NCBI RefSeq assembly: GCF_000718775.1
Contig: NZ_JOCB01000166.1
Location: 1 to 8,962 of the forward strand
Direction: 5' to 3'
DNA: 8,962 nucleotides
DNA from: Streptomyces sp. NRRL S-31
GTDB lineage: Bacteria; Actinomycetota; Actinomycetes; Streptomycetales; Streptomycetaceae
The translations under genes and the position numbers were made by a program. Below, piece after piece: positions 1 through 6,317 of the stretch. Every line of letters starts with the position of its first letter. The first letter of the stretch is position 1. The notes below the pieces were generated by a model that worked only from the letters and a program-made list of their open reading frames with translations, was not told the origin of the DNA and searched no databases.

Positions 1-132
1 GAGGTTCTGGAAATCCTCCAGAGTCGGCTCCTGGGCCTGGAGCATCGTGCCCATCGCTCCATCGGCGACCACCACACGCGTGGCGAGCGCCTCTCGGAGG
101 GCGTCGGCACGGCGTGCCTGCCCGGTGCTCAT
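1..132 (-). CDS. metH: Cobalamin-dependent methionine synthase, N-terminal fragment (truncated by window edge)
   Basis: Only the first 44 codons are present; the gene continues beyond base 1. The translation begins MSTGQARRADALREAL, then has VVVADGAMGTMLQAQ (about residues 21-35) and PTLEDFQNL. DGAMGTMLQ followed by a short gap and an ExxF-N block is the opening of the homocysteine-binding barrel of MetH-type methionine synthases. MetH transfers a methyl group from methyltetrahydrofolate through cobalamin to homocysteine, giving methionine in the cytoplasm. The ATG at 130-132 overlaps the TGA of the adenosine kinase gene (129-131) as ATGA. No good Shine-Dalgarno sequence lies just upstream, so translation is probably coupled to the kinase. 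The domain layout downstream cannot be seen. A shorter homocysteine S-methyltransferase is the alternative, but the N-terminal wording fits actinobacterial MetH best. Confidence 0.85.
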   Translation of the reverse strand, partial: MSTGQARRADALREALATRVVVADGAMGTMLQAQEPTLEDFQNL

Positions 133-1112
133 GACGCGCCCGCGAGGAGCGGCTCCAGCTCGGCGGCCGACGCCCGTCCGTAGGTCTGGTCGATGCGGGC
201 GAGGAGGTCCGCCGGGAGGAGCTTGTACTCCTGCGTGCCGACGGATTCGAGGACGGTGGTGGCGAGGGCGCAGCCGAGTTCGGCCGCTCGCCGGAGGGGC
301 AGTTCCCAGGCGAGCCCGGCGAGAAAGCCGGCGCGGAAGGCGTCCCCGACGCCGGTCGGGTCGGCGATGCGTTCGGAGGCCACCGCGGGCACGTCCATCC
401 GGTGGGTGTGACCGGACAGCAGGGTGACCCCGTCCGCTCCGCGGGTGATCAGCCAGGTGCCGACCCGGTTCTGCACCTCGCGTTCGCTCCAGCCGGTGCG
501 CTCCTGGAGCAGGGCCGCCTCGTACTCGTTGGTGAACAGCCAGCGCGCCCCGTGCACCAGCCGCCTGGTCTCCTCGGTGTCGAGGCGGGCGAGCTGCTGG
601 GAGGGGTCGGCGGCCACGTCGATGTCGAGGTCGTGCGCGGTACGGGTGTGCCGCAGCATCGCCTGCGGGTCGTCGGCTCCGACCAGGACGAGGTCGAGGC
701 CGCCCACGGCGCCCCGGACGGCGCCGAGGTCGATGTGCCGGGCCTCGTTCATGGCGCCCGGGTAGAAGGTGGCGATCTGGTTCTGGTCGGTGTCGGTGGT
801 GCAGACGAAGCGCGCGGTGTGGTGTTCCGCGCTGATCCGGACGGTGGAGGTGTCCACGCCGGCCGCGCGCAGGCGCTCGTCGTAGTCGTCGAAGTCGATC
901 CCCGCCGCGCCCACGAGCACCGGGCGCAGGCCGAGCCGGCCGAGGCCGAGGGCGATGTTGGCGGCCACCCCTCCGGTGCGTATCTCCAGTGCGTCGGCGA
1001 GGAAGGAGAGCGAGACGTGGGCGAGCTGGTCCGGGATGAGCTGGTCGGCGAAGCGGCCCGGGAAGGTCATCAGGTGGTCGGTGGCGATGGACCCCGTGAC
1101 AGCGATACGCAT
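129..1112 (-). CDS. adoK: Adenosine kinase, PfkB/ribokinase family, actinobacterial type
   Basis: A 327-residue sugar/nucleoside kinase expected to phosphorylate adenosine to AMP with ATP in the cytoplasm. The N-terminus MRIAVTGSIATDHLM, the block VSLSFLADALEIRTGGVAAN (33-52, PfkB substrate-side signature), FYPGAMNEAR (116-125), ADPSQQLARL (168-177) and DPTGVGDAFRAGF (251-263) closely match my recollection of Mycobacterium tuberculosis AdoK (Rv2202c). Asp257 in the last motif is the expected catalytic base next to the anion hole. Length is normal. The ATG at 1110-1112 is supported by AGGAG seven bases upstream. The gene lies 45 bases downstream of metK and overlaps metH by four bases, so the three form one operon. 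In that setting it would pull SAH hydrolysis forward by removing adenosine. Fructokinase or ribokinase activity is the alternative, but the motif match and neighbours favour adenosine. Confidence 0.9.
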   Translation of the reverse strand: MRIAVTGSIATDHLMTFPGRFADQLIPDQLAHVSLSFLADALEIRTGGVAANIALGLGRLGLRPVLVGAAGIDFDDYDERLRAAGVDTSTVRISAEHHTARFVCTTDTDQNQIATFYPGAMNEARHIDLGAVRGAVGGLDLVLVGADDPQAMLRHTRTAHDLDIDVAADPSQQLARLDTEETRRLVHGARWLFTNEYEAALLQERTGWSEREVQNRVGTWLITRGADGVTLLSGHTHRMDVPAVASERIADPTGVGDAFRAGFLAGLAWELPLRRAAELGCALATTVLESVGTQEYKLLPADLLARIDQTYGRASAAELEPLLAGAS

Positions 1113-1157
1113 CGGTTGGCTCCTATGGGTGCGAACTTCTCGGCGTGCAGCGTCTCC

Positions 1158-2366
1158 TCAGGCGCTCGCGGCGTCCTTGAGCCGCTGTGCGCGGTCGGTG
1201 CGTTCCCAGGTGAAGTCGGGCAGCTCGCGGCCGAAGTGGCCGTAGGCGGCCGTCTGCGCGTAGATCGGCCGGAGCAGGTCGAGGTCCCGGATGATCGCGG
1301 CGGGGCGCAGGTCGAAGACCTCGTCGACCGCCTTCTCGATCTTCTCCTGGGCCACCGTGCCGGTGCCGAAGGTCTCGATGAACAGGCCGACCGGGGCCGC
1401 CTTGCCGATGGCATAGGCGACCTGGACCTCGCAGCGTTCCGCCAGCCCGGCGGCGACGACGTTCTTCGCCACCCAGCGCATCGCGTAGGCGGCGGAACGG
1501 TCGACCTTGGAGGGGTCCTTGCCGGAGAACGCGCCGCCGCCGTGGCGGGCGTAGCCCCCGTACGTGTCGATGATGATCTTGCGGCCGGTCAGTCCGGCGT
1601 CGCCCATCGGGCCGCCGACCTCGAACCGGCCGGTGGGGTTGACCAGCAGCCGGTAGCCGTCCGTCTCCAGCTTGATGCCGTCCTCGGCCAGTTGCCGGAG
1701 CGCCTGTTCGACGACGTGTTCGCGGATGTCGGGGGTGAGCAGGGTGTCCAGGTCGATGTCGGCGGCGTGCTGGGTGGAGACGACGACGGTGTCGAGGCGC
1801 ACCGGCCTGGAGCCCTGGTACTCGATGGTGACCTGGGTCTTGCCGTCGGGGCGCAGGTAGGGGACGGTGCCGGTCTTGCGGACGTCCGTCAGCCGCCGTG
1901 CGAGCCGGTGGGCCAGCTCGATGGGGAGCGGCATGAGGGTGGGTGTCTCGTTGGTGGCGTAGCCGAACATGATGCCCTGGTCGCCGGCGCCCTGGCGGTC
2001 GAGTGCGTCGTCGTCGCCCTCGACACGTGTCTCGTAGGCGGTGTCGACACCCTGGGCGATGTCGGGCGACTGTGCCCCGATGGACACGGACACGCCGCAG
2101 GAGGCGCCGTCGAAGCCCTTGGCCGACGAGTCGTAGCCGATGTCGAGGATCTTCCGGCGCACCAGCTGTGCGATGGGCGCGTAGGCCCCCGTCGTCACCT
2201 CCCCGGCGATGTGCACCTGGCCGGTGGTGATCAGTGTCTCGACGGCGACGCGGGAGGCGGGGTCGTCGCGCAGCAGCGCGTCCAGGATCGTGTCGCTGAT
2301 CTGGTCGGCGATCTTGTCCGGGTGGCCCTCGGTCACCGATTCCGAGGTGAACAGACGACGGGACAT
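1158..2366 (-). CDS. metK: S-adenosylmethionine synthetase (methionine adenosyltransferase)
   Basis: A 402-residue enzyme that makes SAM from methionine and ATP, releasing phosphate and pyrophosphate; cytoplasmic and normally tetrameric. Family signatures are intact: GHPDK at residues 14-18, [12 protein letters not shown] at 126-137 (ATP-binding hexapeptide region), [16 protein letters not shown] at 276-291 (P-loop-like segment), and the C-terminal HFGR and FTWE blocks. The frame is open further upstream, but ATG at 2364-2366 is chosen because [18 protein letters not shown] is the usual MetK N-terminus and GGAG lies six bases before it. It is the first gene of the metK-adoK-metH operon, with its own promoter region at about 2400-2475. 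Streptomyces normally carries a housekeeping metK elsewhere. A copy beside a methyltransferase and exporter may be a pathway-dedicated one, although this window alone cannot exclude that it is the only copy. Confidence 0.97.
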   Translation of the reverse strand: MSRRLFTSESVTEGHPDKIADQISDTILDALLRDDPASRVAVETLITTGQVHIAGEVTTGAYAPIAQLVRRKILDIGYDSSAKGFDGASCGVSVSIGAQSPDIAQGVDTAYETRVEGDDDALDRQGAGDQGIMFGYATNETPTLMPLPIELAHRLARRLTDVRKTGTVPYLRPDGKTQVTIEYQGSRPVRLDTVVVSTQHAADIDLDTLLTPDIREHVVEQALRQLAEDGIKLETDGYRLLVNPTGRFEVGGPMGDAGLTGRKIIIDTYGGYARHGGGAFSGKDPSKVDRSAAYAMRWVAKNVVAAGLAERCEVQVAYAIGKAAPVGLFIETFGTGTVAQEKIEKAVDEVFDLRPAAIIRDLDLLRPIYAQTAAYGHFGRELPDFTWERTDRAQRLKDAASA

Positions 2367-2410
2367 GGCTCTCCAAGTGGCGGTGGGATGCGGGGATGCC
2401 GCGACGTCCA

Positions 2411-2434
2411 CGACAGTACGCAGATTCACGTACG
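2411..2434 (-). promoter_or_regulatory. Candidate metK-operon promoter/operator: dyad GTACG-N8-CGTAC plus TGTCG
   Basis: Read on the minus strand, the perfect inverted repeat GTACG-N8-CGTAC (2433 down to 2416) runs directly into TGTCG. The embedded TACTGT (2418-2413) fits the TANNNT form of a Streptomyces -10 box and would place the RNA start near 2406, giving a leader of about 40 bases. No convincing -35 hexamer is seen 16-18 bases upstream. The 24-base element matches the one ahead of the O-methyltransferase at 19 of 24 positions. A dyad overlapping the -10 suggests repressor binding. That role is inferred. Confidence 0.6.
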
Positions 2435-2463
2435 GAGAGAATGTGGCGGAGGTGAACCGGGGA

Positions 2464-2471
2464 GACTTTGG
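2464..2471 (-). promoter_or_regulatory. CCAAAGTC box upstream of the metK promoter
   Basis: On the minus strand CCAAAGTC begins exactly 53 bases before TACTGT. The same 8-mer sits at exactly the same distance ahead of the O-methyltransferase promoter (7442-7449). Position and conservation suggest a binding site for an activator near -64. It is seen only at these two promoters. Confidence 0.4.
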
Positions 2472-2503
2472 CAAGTCCGGGCGCGGTGGCTCCACTTGTG
2501 CGT

Positions 2504-2574
2504 ACGACGGCCCGGCGCGGCCCGGCCGCGGCGGACTTCGGTGTCCACCGCGGCCGGGTGCGCCGGGCCGTCGT
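2504..2574 (-). terminator. Large GC hairpin between the MFS gene and metK
   Basis: Arms 2504-2531 and 2548-2574 are complementary except for a small bulge (27-28 bases each). The inner part adds GGAC/GTCC pairs around a short loop. It lies between the MFS stop and the metK promoter and has no T-run, as is usual for Streptomyces terminators. It probably ends or insulates MFS transcription. Confidence 0.6.
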
Positions 2575-2593
2575 CAGGTCGCCCGGAGTGCGG

Positions 2594-2654
2594 CCGGACG
2601 GCGGGCGGGGAGCCGGGCGGGGGATTTCCGGCCCCCGGGGCGCCCGCCGTCCGG
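2594..2654 (-). terminator. GC hairpin immediately after the MFS gene
   Basis: A perfect 14-base inverted repeat (2594-2607 with 2641-2654, CCGGACGGCGGGCG and its complement). Its interior holds a second partial stem, GGGGG against CCCCC. It starts about four bases past the MFS stop codon (2658-2660) and is followed by the hairpin at 2504-2574, so the two form a tandem terminator. There is no T-tract. Confidence 0.65.
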
Positions 2655-2657
2655 GGT

Positions 2658-4133
2658 TCAGCGGGCCGCGAGGGCCTCTTCCTCGCTGCCCGGCGCGGCG
2701 GTGACCGCGGGCGCCGTCTGCCGCTTCAGCAGGAACGTGACGAGGAGGCCGACGACCATGCCCGCGGCGGTGAGCAGCACCACCAGGAACTCGCCGTCCG
2801 CCTTGGCGGCGGTGAGCGCGTGGCCCGCCTTGCCGTCCGTGCCGATCTCGGCGATCACGGTGAAGACCGCCAGGCCGATGGCGTTGCCGATGTTGAGGGC
2901 GGTGGAGGCGATGCCGTTGGCCACGCCCTGCTCCTGCGGGGCGGTGCCGGTCGCCGCCGCGATCCACATCGCGGTCCAGACGATGCCCTGGCCGATGCCG
3001 GAGACGATCAGACCGGGCACCAGCAGGCCGTAGCTCGCGTCGGCGTCGAAGCCGAAGGCGAGCGCGACCGTGCCGACCACGCCGACGACGAAGCCGATGA
3101 TCAGGGTCGTGCGGGTGCCGATCCGGCTGGCGAACCGCTCGCCGAGCTGGGTGCCCGTGGCGATCGCGACCGACGGGATCAGGAAGCCGAGGCCGGTCTG
3201 GAGGGCGCTGTAGCCGTGCACACTCTGCATCAGGACCGTGAGGAAGTACGGCAGGACGCCGAAGGTCGCCATGTAGAGGAAGGTGACGAGCATGCCCACG
3301 GTGAGGTTGCGGTTGTTGAACAGCCGGAACGGCATCAGCGGGTCGGAGCTGCGTGACTCGACGACGGCGAACAGCGCGAGCAGCAGGACGGCCGCGACGA
3401 ACGCCCCGACCACGAGGCCGTCGCCCCAGCCCCGCTCGGGGCCTTCGACGAGGGCGAAGACCAGCAGGGTGGCGCCGCCGGTGACGCTGAGGGAGCCCGG
3501 GAAGTCGAACTTGCGGCGCGTGGTGCGGGCCGGGTCGCGCGGGATGACGAACAGGGCGCACAGGGCGACGAGGCCGCCGAAGGGCACGTTGACGTAGAAG
3601 ACCGAGGGCCAGCCGAAGTTCTCCGTCAGGACCCCGCCGAGGAGCGCGCCGATCGTCAGGCCGCTGGCGCCGGCGCCGCCCCAGACCGCGAGCGCCCGGT
3701 TCCGCTTGGGACCTTCCTCGAAGAGGGTGTTGATCAGGGAGAGGGTGGACGGCAGCAGCAGGGCGCCGGCGATGCCCTGGACGGCGCGGGCCACGACGAT
3801 GACCTCGGGGCTCGGCGCGAGACCGCCGGCCAGCGACGAGACGGCGTACAGGGAGAGGGCGAGGACGAACATCCTGCGCCGGCCCAGCAGGTCGGCCGCG
3901 CGCCCGCCGAACAGCAGGAAGCCGCCCGCGAAGACGACGTAGGCGCTGACCACCAGCTGCTGGGTCTGGCCCGGGAAGCCCAGGTCCTGACCGATCTCGG
4001 GCAGGGCCACGAACACGATGTTCAGGTCGAGGCCGTAGAGCAACTGCGCGAGGGCCAGCAGCGTCAGGATCCAGCCCAGATGGCGTGGGGCGCCGTCCGG
4101 GCTCCCCCGGTGCAGCGCTGATGTAGTGGACAT
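2658..4133 (-). CDS. DHA2-type (14-helix) MFS drug exporter
   Basis: A 491-residue inner-membrane protein of the major facilitator superfamily, probably exporting a small molecule by proton antiport. Family features are LDLNIVFVALPEI (35-47, motif D1-like), GGRAADLLGRRR (76-87, motif A loop between helices 2 and 3), ARAVQGIAGA (115-124), and ALLGGVLTENFGW followed by VNVPFG (163-186, motif C region). Length and the number of hydrophobic segments fit the 14-helix EmrB/QacA group. The C-terminal tail is charged (PGSEEEALAAR). The start is ATG 4131-4133, with AAGGGG about ten bases upstream. An upstream TTG at 4221-4223 would add 30 unlikely residues. The gene is divergent from an ArsR regulator and has its own terminators. 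That context suggests self-resistance or product export under local control. The substrate cannot be told from sequence. Confidence 0.93.
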   Translation of the reverse strand: MSTTSALHRGSPDGAPRHLGWILTLLALAQLLYGLDLNIVFVALPEIGQDLGFPGQTQQLVVSAYVVFAGGFLLFGGRAADLLGRRRMFVLALSLYAVSSLAGGLAPSPEVIVVARAVQGIAGALLLPSTLSLINTLFEEGPKRNRALAVWGGAGASGLTIGALLGGVLTENFGWPSVFYVNVPFGGLVALCALFVIPRDPARTTRRKFDFPGSLSVTGGATLLVFALVEGPERGWGDGLVVGAFVAAVLLLALFAVVESRSSDPLMPFRLFNNRNLTVGMLVTFLYMATFGVLPYFLTVLMQSVHGYSALQTGLGFLIPSVAIATGTQLGERFASRIGTRTTLIIGFVVGVVGTVALAFGFDADASYGLLVPGLIVSGIGQGIVWTAMWIAAATGTAPQEQGVANGIASTALNIGNAIGLAVFTVIAEIGTDGKAGHALTAAKADGEFLVVLLTAAGMVVGLLVTFLLKRQTAPAVTAAPGSEEEALAAR

Positions 4134-4171
4134 GACAGTCAGGCCCCTTCTGGGTCCGGTGGAGTGGTTCG

Positions 4172-4195
4172 TGGAGCTGTGGAGCTGTGGAGCTG
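4172..4195. repeat. Three tandem copies of the 8-mer TGGAGCTG
   Basis: Three exact copies abut with no spacer at 4172-4179, 4180-4187 and 4188-4195. On the minus strand they fall in the predicted untranslated leader of the MFS mRNA, about 40-60 bases before its ATG, reading CAGCTCCA. Copy number could vary by slippage and alter leader length or structure. No function is established. Confidence 0.8.
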
Positions 4196-4244
4196 CGTGA
4201 AGCTCGGACGGGACCTCCGGCAACCCGGGGTCGCCGCATCATTA

Positions 4245-4268
4245 CGACTGTTCGTATTCTTACGTACG
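4245..4268 (-). promoter_or_regulatory. Candidate MFS promoter/operator: dyad GTACG-N8-CGAAC plus AGTCG
   Basis: On the minus strand GTACG-N8-CGAAC (4267 down to 4250) is followed by AGTCG. It matches the metK element at 17 of 24 positions. The would-be -10, AACAGT, is weaker than at metK. Transcription from here would give an MFS leader of roughly 107 bases containing the tandem repeat. The element lies back to back with the one at 4275-4298, with six bases between the two blocks. Confidence 0.5.
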
Positions 4269-4274
4269 TCGCAT

Positions 4275-4298
4275 CGTTCGGCAACCTTAGTACAGTCG
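4275..4298 (+). promoter_or_regulatory. Candidate arsR-direction promoter/operator: GTTCG-N8-AGTAC plus AGTCG
   Basis: On the plus strand GTTCG (4276-4280), eight bases, then AGTAC (4289-4293) are followed by AGTCG. It matches the O-methyltransferase element at 18 of 24 positions, including the AA pair in the spacer. The embedded TACAGT (4291-4296) fits TANNNT and would start RNA near 4303, about 208 bases before arsR. GTTCG at 4276 also pairs with CGAAC at 4297-4301 as a wider dyad. Confidence 0.45.
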
Positions 4299-4482
4299 AA
4301 CCGTCGTGCCCCGCCGACCGCTCCGCCCCGCCCAGGGCGCGAGGCACCGGTCCGGCTCGCCACGGGCGCGGGAAAAAGGGAGACGCATGTCAGACGACAC
4401 ACCGCGGAAGGGGGCACCGGGCCACCGCCCCGCCGCCCCGCGGAGGGCGCACCACGGGCCCGGAGACGACCGGAGGATGGAA

Positions 4483-4506
4483 AGTATGAATGTCGCGGTA
4501 CTGTGG
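4483..4506 (+). promoter_or_regulatory. Degenerate fifth copy of the dyad at the arsR start, with possible leaderless promoter
   Basis: GTATG-N8-GGTAC (4484-4501) followed by TGT keeps the spacing of the other copies with one change per half site; it matches the metK element at 14 of 24. The embedded TACTGT (4499-4504) ends six bases before the ATG at 4511, the geometry expected of a leaderless transcript. This would be an autoregulatory site if ArsR binds the motif. It is the weakest of the five. Confidence 0.35.
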
Positions 4507-4510
4507 GATT

Positions 4511-4882
4511 ATGAGCCGCCATCCAGACCGCGACCAGATTCGGATCGAGAGCGTGCTGTCCGCGCTGGGCAGCCCCGTACGACTCGCCGTCGTCCGTGTA
4601 CTCGACGCGGGCGGGGAGCACAACTGCGGCAGCGTACTGGGAATCCTGGGGATCACCGCCAAGTCCACGATGACGCACCACTGGCGCGTGCTCCGCGAGA
4701 GCGGCGTCATCTGGCAGCACCCCTCCGGCAGGGAGAACCTGCTGTCCCTGCGCCGCGAGGACCTCGACGCGCGTTATCCGGGACTCCTGGACGCCATCCT
4801 CGCGGGGGCCGCGGAGGACGAGGTGCTGGAGAAGGCCGCGCGCGCCGTCTCCGCCGGCGACCGGACCCGCTCCGCCACCTGA
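4511..4882 (+). CDS. ArsR-family winged-helix transcriptional regulator
   Basis: A small (123-residue) DNA-binding protein, probably a homodimeric repressor. RIESVLSALGSPVRLAVVRVL (11-31) is the typical ArsR N-terminal helix pair. KSTMTHHWRVLRESGVI (51-67) is the recognition helix and turn, and QHPSGRENLLSLRRED (69-84) forms the wing. The usual metal-sensing CxC motif in the helix is absent; the only cysteine is Cys39, so the ligand is probably not a metal. Two starts are possible. ATG 4490 adds seven residues, follows a TGA directly and has GGAGGA twelve bases away. ATG 4511 fits a leaderless promoter and leaves the candidate operator outside the gene, so I prefer it. The gene is divergent from the exporter and lies 97 bases upstream of the monooxygenase. 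It could control both, and through shared sites metK and the methyltransferase too. Confidence 0.88.
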   Translation: MSRHPDRDQIRIESVLSALGSPVRLAVVRVLDAGGEHNCGSVLGILGITAKSTMTHHWRVLRESGVIWQHPSGRENLLSLRREDLDARYPGLLDAILAGAAEDEVLEKAARAVSAGDRTRSAT

Positions 4883-4979
4883 CCCGCGCATCCGGGACCT
4901 GCCCGGCCCAGGCCTCCCCCGCAGCGGGTGCGCGGTACCGCGATCTGTCGTCACCGCCACACCCGTGAGGAGCCGCACC

Positions 4980-6065
4980 ATGCAGTTCGGGATCTACAGC
5001 GTCGGCGATGTCACCCCGGACCCGACCACGGGCCGCGTCCCGACCGAACACGAGCGCATCAAGTCGATGGTCCGCATCGCGCTCAAGGCGGAGGAGGTCG
5101 GTCTCGACGTCTTCGCCACCGGGGAGCACCACAACCCGCCGCACGTCCCCTCGTCCCCGACCACCCTGCTCGGGTACATCGCCGCGCGCACGGAGCGGAT
5201 CACCCTCTCCACCGCGGTCACATTGATCACGACGAACGACCCGGTGAAGATCGCCGAGGACTACGCCTTCTTGCAGCACCTGGCCGACGGGCGCGTCGAC
5301 CTGGTGCTCGGCCGGGGCAACACCGCGCCCGTCTACCCCTGGTTCGGCAAGGACATCCGGGCGGGCATCCCGCTCGCCCTGGAGAACTACGCGCTGCTGC
5401 ACCGGCTCTGGCGGGAGGAGGAGGTGAACTGGCACGGCAGGTTCCGTACGCCGCTGACGCAGTTCACCGCCACCCCCCGGCCGCTGGACGGCATACCGCC
5501 GTTCGTCTGGCACGGCTCGATCCGCAGCCCGGAGATCGCGGTGCAGGCCGGCCACTACGGCGACGGGTTCTTCGCCAGCAACATCCTGTGGCCCAAGGAG
5601 CACTTCCAGGACCTGATCGCGCTCTACCGGCACCACTACGCGGAGAGCGGGCACGGCCGGCCCGAGCAGGCCGTCGTCGGGCTCGGCGGGCAGGCGTTCA
5701 TGCGCGCCAACTCCCAGGACGCCGTACGGGAGTTCCGGCCGTACTTCGACAACGCGCCGGTGTACGGGCACGGCCCGTCGCTGGAGGACTTCATGGAGAT
5801 CACCCCGCTCTCCGTGGGCAGTCCCCAGCAGGTGATCGAGAAGACCCTGCGCTTCCGTGAGTACTTCGGCGACTACCAGCGGCAGATGTTCAACATGGAC
5901 CACGCGGGGCTGCCCCTGAAGACCGTGCTGGAACAGCTGGACCTGCTCGGCGAGGTGGTGCGGGTGCTGCGCGAGGAGTTCGCCGACCGGCGGGCCCCGG
6001 GGGTCGCCGAGCCGCCGGTGCACCCGGCCGCGGCGGCGCGGGAGCGGGAGGGCGCGGCCGACTAG
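4980..6065 (+). CDS. Luciferase-like FMN-dependent monooxygenase (LLM class, CE1758-type)
   Basis: A 361-residue TIM-barrel flavin enzyme. It would use FMNH2 supplied by a separate reductase, plus oxygen, to hydroxylate or otherwise oxidise a substrate. The N-terminus MQFGIYSVGDVTPDPTTGR, GEHH (48-51), GRVDLVLGRGN (104-114), VWHGSIRSPE (176-185) and MDHAGLPLKTVLEQLDLLG (306-324) fit the bacterial luciferase family, and the N-terminal wording resembles the actinobacterial CE1758 group. The last 25 residues are a low-complexity Ala/Glu/Pro tail. The start at ATG 4980 has AGGAG eight bases upstream; a GTG at 4965 is open but would bury that site. The gene follows arsR on the same strand with no clear terminator between, so they may share a transcript. 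The flavin reductase on the opposite strand at 8382-8882 is a plausible partner. The substrate is unknown. Confidence 0.92.
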   Translation: MQFGIYSVGDVTPDPTTGRVPTEHERIKSMVRIALKAEEVGLDVFATGEHHNPPHVPSSPTTLLGYIAARTERITLSTAVTLITTNDPVKIAEDYAFLQHLADGRVDLVLGRGNTAPVYPWFGKDIRAGIPLALENYALLHRLWREEEVNWHGRFRTPLTQFTATPRPLDGIPPFVWHGSIRSPEIAVQAGHYGDGFFASNILWPKEHFQDLIALYRHHYAESGHGRPEQAVVGLGGQAFMRANSQDAVREFRPYFDNAPVYGHGPSLEDFMEITPLSVGSPQQVIEKTLRFREYFGDYQRQMFNMDHAGLPLKTVLEQLDLLGEVVRVLREEFADRRAPGVAEPPVHPAAAAREREGAAD

Positions 6066-6089
6066 ACGGCGTTCCGCTGCCGGGAGCAC

Positions 6090-6125
6090 ACCGGCGCCGC
6101 CGGTCCTCGGACCGACGGCGCCGGT
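6090..6125 (+). terminator. Near-perfect 36-base dyad after the monooxygenase gene
   Basis: ACCGGCGCCG (6090-6099) pairs with CGGCGCCGGT (6116-6125), and the inner CGGTCC pairs with GGACCG around a two-base TC. One C/A mismatch is the only break. It begins 24 bases past the monooxygenase stop and is followed by TCCCC. It probably terminates the arsR-monooxygenase transcript. Confidence 0.7.
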
Positions 6126-6219
6126 TCCCCGGGTGCGGCGCCGCCGGTGTCGGTGCCGGGGGCCGCTCCCGCCGCCCCGCCGGCCGTCCCGGTCGCGCGG
6201 TTCCCGCGCCACGCGAGCG

Positions 6220-6248
6220 GCCCCCAGGACCTCGACGGTCCTGGGGGC
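6220..6248. terminator. Second convergent hairpin, probably bidirectional
   Basis: A perfect 12-base inverted repeat, GCCCCCAGGACC (6220-6231) and its complement (6237-6248), with the five-base loop TCGAC. It lies between the convergent monooxygenase (ends 6065) and O-methyltransferase (ends 6318) genes, about 70 bases past the latter's stop, so it can end transcripts from both sides. No T-run is present. The rest of 6066-6317 shows no credible gene. Confidence 0.7.
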
Positions 6249-6317
6249 TGTCGCCGCGCGGGCCGGGGAAAGCGGCGCGGCACGTGGGACGGCGGGGCTT
6301 CGCGGACGGCGGTGGCG

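Noticed and set aside
2367..2410. SAM riboswitch ahead of metK
   Set aside because: The predicted leader is only about 40 bases, too short for the known SAM aptamers, and no matching helices are seen.
2367..2495. N-terminal extension of MetK by 43 residues
   Set aside because: The frame is open, but the added residues match no MetK, they would cover the promoter element, and ATG 2366 has a good ribosome site.
402..3356. A 984-codon open frame on the plus strand
   Set aside because: It is antisense to adoK, metK and part of the exporter, has a composition set by their codon bias (Gly/Val/Asp-rich), and shows no domain.
4134..4223. Upstream TTG start for the exporter
   Set aside because: The extension is hydrophilic, spans the tandem repeat, and lacks a ribosome site. 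ATG 4133 gives the usual DHA2 N-terminus.
1123..4347. A 1074-codon open frame on the minus strand
   Set aside because: It shadows metK and the exporter in another phase, is Arg/Pro-rich low complexity, and has no recognisable motif.
4929..4960. A sixth copy of the dyad ahead of the monooxygenase (GTACC-N8-TCGTC region)
   Set aside because: Only one half site is recognisable and the trailing WGTCG is missing; this is within chance expectation.
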